DNA of 20,444 bases from the NCBI GenBank assembly GCA_038330145.1, contig JBBQNR010000052.1, positions 1 to 20,444 of the forward strand. Reading direction: 5' to 3'. A program made the position numbers and the translations under genes. Below the pieces are notes generated by a model that was given only the letters and a program-made list of their open reading frames with translations, was not told where the DNA came from and did not search any database. This document shows positions 17,156 through 20,444 of the stretch, in pieces. Positions within the stretch are counted from its first letter, which is position 1; each line of letters starts with the position of its first letter. This DNA is from JBBQNR01 sp038330145 (GTDB lineage Bacteria > Actinomycetota > Thermoleophilia > Solirubrobacterales > JBBDJG01).

Positions 17156-19642
17156 CTATACGTCTAGGAACTGCACGTCGCGTGCATGTTTTTCAATGAA
17201 CGCCCTTCGCGGCTCGACCTGGTCGCCCATCAACATCGAGAACAACTGGTCCGCGGCCGAAGCGTCATCGATGGTGACCTGCTGCAAGGTGCGTGACTCG
17301 GGGTCCATCGTCGTCTCGCGCAACTGATCGGCGTTCATCTCACCGAGCCCCTTGAACCGCTGCAGCCGCACGCCTCGCTTGGCGAGCCCCAGCACCTTCG
17401 TGCGCAGCTCCTCGAAGGACAGCGCCTCGGCCTCGTCGTCGCCGAGCTTCAACTTGAAGGGCGGCGTGCCGGCGAGGTTCTGTAGCTCCTGGTGGACGCG
17501 CGCCAGCTGCCGGTACTCACGCGACTCGAAGATGTCGCGGCCGAGCGCATGCGTCGTCGCGAGCCCGCTCTTGCGCTCGATCGCCTTGACCCTGATCAAA
17601 CCGTCACCGTTCTGCGACAGCACCTCGGTGTCGTAGATCTCCCCTTCCGGGGCCTTCTTCTTGAGCTCGGCGACCACCTTGTCGACGTCGGTCAGGCCCT
17701 GGTCCAGCACGGCAGACTCCTCGAGGAACGTGATCACCTCGTTGCCATGCGCCGCGCGCAACGCGGAGCCCCAGCCCTCGTACTCCTTGATCAGACGCGT
17801 GAGTCGCTGCCAGCGCTGTTGGGTCAGCTTCAACGCGCTGCCGGCGCGGTCGAAGACCTCGATCCGGTCGAGCTTGTCGCGCAGCAGCATCTCCTCGAGC
17901 TCGGACTCCTTCTCGATGTACGTCTCCTTGCTGCCGGCCTTCAGGCGGTAGAGCGGCGGCTTTGCGATGTAGACATAGCCGGACTCCATCAGGCCCTGCA
18001 TCTCGCGGAACAGGAAGGTCAGCACCAGCGTCCGGATGTGCGCCCCGTCCACATCGGCATCCGTCATCAGGATCACCTTGTGGTAGCGCAGCTGCTCGAG
18101 GTCGAACTCCTCGCGGATGCCGGTGCCGATCGCCGTCACCAGGGCCTGAATCTCCTCGTTCGAGAGCACCTTGTCGATGCGGTTCTTCTCGACGTTGATG
18201 ATCTTGCCGCGCAGCGGCAGCACGGCCTGCGTGTTGCGGTCGCGTGCCTGCTTGCCGCTGCCACCGGCGGAGTCACCCTCCACGATGAAGAGCTCCGCCA
18301 GCGCCGGGTCCTTGACGGAGCAGTCGGCGAGCTTGCCCGGCAGCGTCGAGTTCTCGAGCGCGGACTTGCGCCGCGTCAGGTCGCGGGCCTTGCGCGCGGC
18401 GTCGCGCGCACGTGACGCAGCGATCGCCTTGCCGATGATCTGATTTGCCTCGGAGGGGTTCTCCTCGAGGAACTCGCCCAGCTTGCGGTTGACGGTCGAC
18501 TCGACGAAGCCCCTTATCGGGGGGTTGCCGAGCTTCGACTTGGTCTGGCCCTCGAACTGTGGGTCGTGCAGCTTCACCGACACGATCGCGGTCAGCCCCT
18601 CGCGCACGTCCTCCCCCGCCAGAGACTCGTCCTTTTCCTTCAGCAGGCCCTTCTTGCGCGCGTAGTCGTTGAGCGTGCGCGTCAGCGCCGAGCGAAAGCC
18701 CGACAGGTGCGTGCCGCCCTCGGCGGTGTTGATGTTGTTCGCAAAGCTGAAGATCGACTCCTGGTAGGAGGAGTTCCACTGCAGCGCCACCTCGGCCTGA
18801 CCGTCGTCGGTCTCCTGCTCGAAGTAGACGACCTTCCTGTGGATCGGGGTCTTCTCCTGGTTGAGATAGGTGACGAAGTCCCTGATGCCACCCTCGTAGC
18901 GGAACTCGATCTGCTCGCCCGAGCCACGCTCGTCCGTCAGCCCGATGCGAAGCCCCTTGGTCAAGAACGCGGTCTCACGCATCCGCTGAGTCAGGGTCTC
19001 GAAGTCGAACAGGACGTCCTCGAAGATCTCGAGGTCGGGCAGGAAGGTGATCGTCGTGCCCGTCTCGGCGGTCTCAGAACCCTTCGCAAGCTCCCCCTGC
19101 GGGACGCCGCGCTCGTAGTCCTGCGTCCAAACGTGCCCGTCGCGCCTGACCTCCAGGTGCAGGCGCTCGGAGAGCGCGTTGACGACCGACACGCCCACGC
19201 CGTGAAGACCTCCCGAGACCTTGTAGCCGCCGCCCCCGAACTTGCCGCCGGAGTGCAGCACGGTGAGGACGACCTCTGCTGCCGGCCGCTTCTCCTTCTC
19301 GTGCATGTCGACGGGAATGCCGCGACCGTTGTCGGAGACGGTCACGCTGTTGTCGGGATGCAGCACGGCCTGGACCGAGTCGCAGTAACCGGCCAGCGCC
19401 TCGTCGACCGAGTTGTCGACCACCTCGTAGACCAGGTGGTGAAGGCCACGCGGACCGGTGGAGCCGACGTACATACCGGGGCGCTTGCGAACAGCCTCGA
19501 GACCTTCAAGGACCGTGATATCGGCCGCGGCGTAGCTCGACGCGCGCCCTCCGGCACCATCCTTCTTCCTTTGCGCGGGTCGCTTGGAGCCGCTATCGGA
19601 GCCGTCTGAAGACCCGCGCTTGGGCGACCGGTCGTTCGGCAA
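17156..19642 (-). CDS. gyrB: DNA gyrase subunit B, long form with Escherichia-type insertion
   Basis: An 828-residue ATPase subunit of gyrase. After a basic/Ser-rich tail of about 35 residues come the GHKL ATPase motifs (EVVDNSVDEALAG, DNGRGIPVD, GGLHGVGVSVVNALS), then the Toprim domain with EGDSAGGSGK (E455) and DADVDGAH (D528, D530, D532). Between YIEKESELEEM (from Y575) and LQRFKGLGEMN (from L760) lie about 185 residues, where short-form GyrB proteins have about 25. The extra segment contains SREYRQLARVHQELQNL and ends in AKRGVRLQRFKGLGEM, resembling the insertion of E. coli GyrB. The start is a TTG, supported by AGGAGG (19647-19652) four bases upstream and no better ATG or GTG. Topoisomerase IV ParE is an alternative name but is disfavoured by the recF-gyrB-gyrA order. 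Confidence 0.97.
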   Translation of the reverse strand: MPNDRSPKRGSSDGSDSGSKRPAQRKKDGAGGRASSYAAADITVLEGLEAVRKRPGMYVGSTGPRGLHHLVYEVVDNSVDEALAGYCDSVQAVLHPDNSVTVSDNGRGIPVDMHEKEKRPAAEVVLTVLHSGGKFGGGGYKVSGGLHGVGVSVVNALSERLHLEVRRDGHVWTQDYERGVPQGELAKGSETAETGTTITFLPDLEIFEDVLFDFETLTQRMRETAFLTKGLRIGLTDERGSGEQIEFRYEGGIRDFVTYLNQEKTPIHRKVVYFEQETDDGQAEVALQWNSSYQESIFSFANNINTAEGGTHLSGFRSALTRTLNDYARKKGLLKEKDESLAGEDVREGLTAIVSVKLHDPQFEGQTKSKLGNPPIRGFVESTVNRKLGEFLEENPSEANQIIGKAIAASRARDAARKARDLTRRKSALENSTLPGKLADCSVKDPALAELFIVEGDSAGGSGKQARDRNTQAVLPLRGKIINVEKNRIDKVLSNEEIQALVTAIGTGIREEFDLEQLRYHKVILMTDADVDGAHIRTLVLTFLFREMQGLMESGYVYIAKPPLYRLKAGSKETYIEKESELEEMLLRDKLDRIEVFDRAGSALKLTQQRWQRLTRLIKEYEGWGSALRAAHGNEVITFLEESAVLDQGLTDVDKVVAELKKKAPEGEIYDTEVLSQNGDGLIRVKAIERKSGLATTHALGRDIFESREYRQLARVHQELQNLAGTPPFKLKLGDDEAEALSFEELRTKVLGLAKRGVRLQRFKGLGEMNADQLRETTMDPESRTLQQVTIDDASAADQLFSMLMGDQVEPRRAFIEKHARDVQFLDV

Positions 19643-19874
19643 GAAGCCTCCTGGCAGAGTTGTGGGTTACGTACTTCTGGGGAGCCGCCACGCCTGCCCG
19701 AATGGTGTTTCCTCGAGGCAGTCGGCGAAGCAGGCGAGGGAACCTAAATCTATAGACAATATGTTAGCAGATTACCTGCCAGTTCGGATGGTCCGAGGAC
19801 TGCCATTTTTCCCATGAGAAAGCAAAAAATGGCGCTTCGAAGCTCCTTCAGAGAAGTCTACTGGTTTCCTGGCC
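19643..19874 (-). promoter_or_regulatory. AT-rich, dyad-rich leader upstream of gyrB
   Basis: This 232-bp gap between the DUF721 gene and gyrB is clearly more AT-rich than the surrounding DNA around 19740-19830. It holds a perfect 9-bp inverted repeat GCCATTTTT/AAAAATGGC (19802-19810 and 19825-19833), the adjacent palindrome GCTTCGAAGC (19834-19843), TCTATAGA (19749-19756) and CCTCGAGG (19711-19718). The gyrB ribosome site CCTCCT (AGGAGG on the minus strand) is at 19647-19652. A gyrB promoter is likely here, perhaps with its -10 near 19750-19765, but I could not fix a -35/-10 pair. The 9-bp stem has no trailing T-run on the minus strand, so it is not a standard terminator. Confidence 0.55.
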
Positions 19875-20180
19875 TTATTCAGGCCGGATGACGAACGTCA
19901 GCGCCTTCACGCGAGCGCCCTGATCGAGGCCCGAATTGAGCCGCCCCAACAGCTCGCCGGAGAGCAGCGACAACTCGGAGGCCCAGGTCGCCGACTGGCA
20001 CGAAACCGTGACCACGCCCTCCTTCTCCGACACCGGCCGCGCCTGACCCGAGACCTGTTCGCCGACCGCGTCGGCCCATCGATCCTGCACCGCCGCCAGC
20101 AGCGTCGGCGGCGCCATCCGCGAGCGGACCCTGCCGAGCACCTCGGCAATCGCGCGTGGACGGCGACGGCGTTCAGGCAT
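19875..20180 (-). CDS. DciA-like DUF721 protein
   Basis: A 101-residue basic protein of the DUF721 family. An N-terminal Arg-rich stretch precedes VLGRVRSRMAPPTLLAAVQ, WADAVGEQV and the diagnostic SATWASELSLLSGELL. DciA in this family acts in loading or control of the replicative helicase DnaB, and the actinobacterial homologue is always near recF-gyrB. I chose the ATG at 20180, which overlaps the recF stop by 8 nt and has AGGGCGAG just upstream. A GTG at 20195 would add MQGES and is a real alternative. Family assignment is good; the helicase role is inferred from the family. Confidence 0.85.
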   Translation of the reverse strand: MPERRRRPRAIAEVLGRVRSRMAPPTLLAAVQDRWADAVGEQVSGQARPVSEKEGVVTVSCQSATWASELSLLSGELLGRLNSGLDQGARVKALTFVIRPE

Positions 20181-20444
20181 CGACTCGCCCTGCACTGATC
20201 CTGAGCGCCGTGACGTTGCCGGCCGACGGCAGAGCGGTGTCCGGATCCGCCGTGGTCAACAGCGTCTGGCCCTGCTCGATCGAGATGCCGAGCAACCGCG
20301 AACGGCGGTCCGGGTCGAGCTCGCTGAGGACGTCGTCGAGCAGCAGCACCGGGGCCTCGCCGCGTGACTCGCTGAGTGCGTCTCGCTCCGCCAGTAGGAG
20401 CGCCAGTAGCGCCAACCGCTGCTGTCCCTGCGAGCCGAACCTGC
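20173..20444 (-). CDS. recF: RecF, C-terminal end only (gene runs off the window)
   Basis: About 90 residues of the C-terminus are present; the 5' part lies beyond the right edge. The signature GSQGQQRLALLALLLAERD is the SMC/RecF ABC-type signature helix, followed by the Walker B and D-loop segment PVLLLDDVLSELDPDRRSRL. RecF works with RecOR to load RecA at gapped DNA. The reading frame stays open to the last base, so truncation is due to the window, not to a mutation. The stop overlaps the start of the DUF721 gene. The recF-DUF721-gyrB order places the window next to the usual dnaA-dnaN-oriC region. Confidence 0.95.
   Translation of the reverse strand, partial: RFGSQGQQRLALLALLLAERDALSESRGEAPVLLLDDVLSELDPDRRSRLLGISIEQGQTLLTTADPDTALPSAGNVTALRISAGRVDA

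Noticed and set aside
19661..19669. DnaA-box-like TGTGGGTTA upstream of gyrB
   Set aside because: It differs from the consensus at two or more positions and stands alone. The origin is more likely beyond the right edge.

Overview
The window is high-GC chromosomal DNA from an actinobacterium. The strongest evidence is the phylum-specific cell-envelope signalling block fhaA-fhaB-pstP-rodA-pbpA-pknB. An early-branching lineage such as the Thermoleophilia is plausible from the overall gene style, but that placement is inference. The right edge (recF tail, DUF721/DciA gene, gyrB, gyrA) is the usual gene run just after dnaA-dnaN, so oriC probably lies a few kb beyond the right end.

Layout, left to right. 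A DsbA-like protein (minus) is head-to-head with a transmembrane Ser/Thr kinase carrying a discoidin-like sensor domain (plus); their start codons overlap. The kinase converges on a long minus-strand unit that reads, in transcription order, fhaA, fhaB, pstP, rodA, pbpA, pknB, ddl. Most junctions downstream of fhaB are close, and three are 4-nt stop/start overlaps. This unit couples signalling (PASTA kinase PknB, phosphatase PstP, FHA readers) to peptidoglycan synthesis (RodA polymerase, PBP transpeptidase, D-Ala-D-Ala ligase). Divergent from fhaA is a plus-strand set: a membrane-anchored protein with a CARDB-like domain, a DUF4446 protein, prephenate dehydratase (pheA) and an HNH nuclease-fold protein. 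This set converges on gyrA. The minus-strand run recF-DUF721-gyrB-gyrA closes the window.

The most unusual content is a family of three short elements at 2455-2595, 10017-10069 and 12089-12257. They have terminal inverted repeats and look like non-autonomous transposable elements (MITEs). Each is bordered by CTAG (one border has drifted to CTGG), and in every case one border CTAG contains the stop codon of the adjacent gene. The 53-bp copy is exactly what a 116-bp deletion between two 7-bp direct repeats of the 169-bp copy would leave. Other points of note are an Escherichia-type insertion of about 160 residues in GyrB, ddl at the end of the pknB unit, no pknA in that unit, and dyad-rich spacers before gyrB and gyrA.

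No rRNA, tRNA, CRISPR array, prophage or autonomous insertion sequence was seen. No gene-free stretch exceeds 300 bases. Apart from the repeat elements the content is mostly conserved core genes, and I do not see a clearly new multi-gene system.
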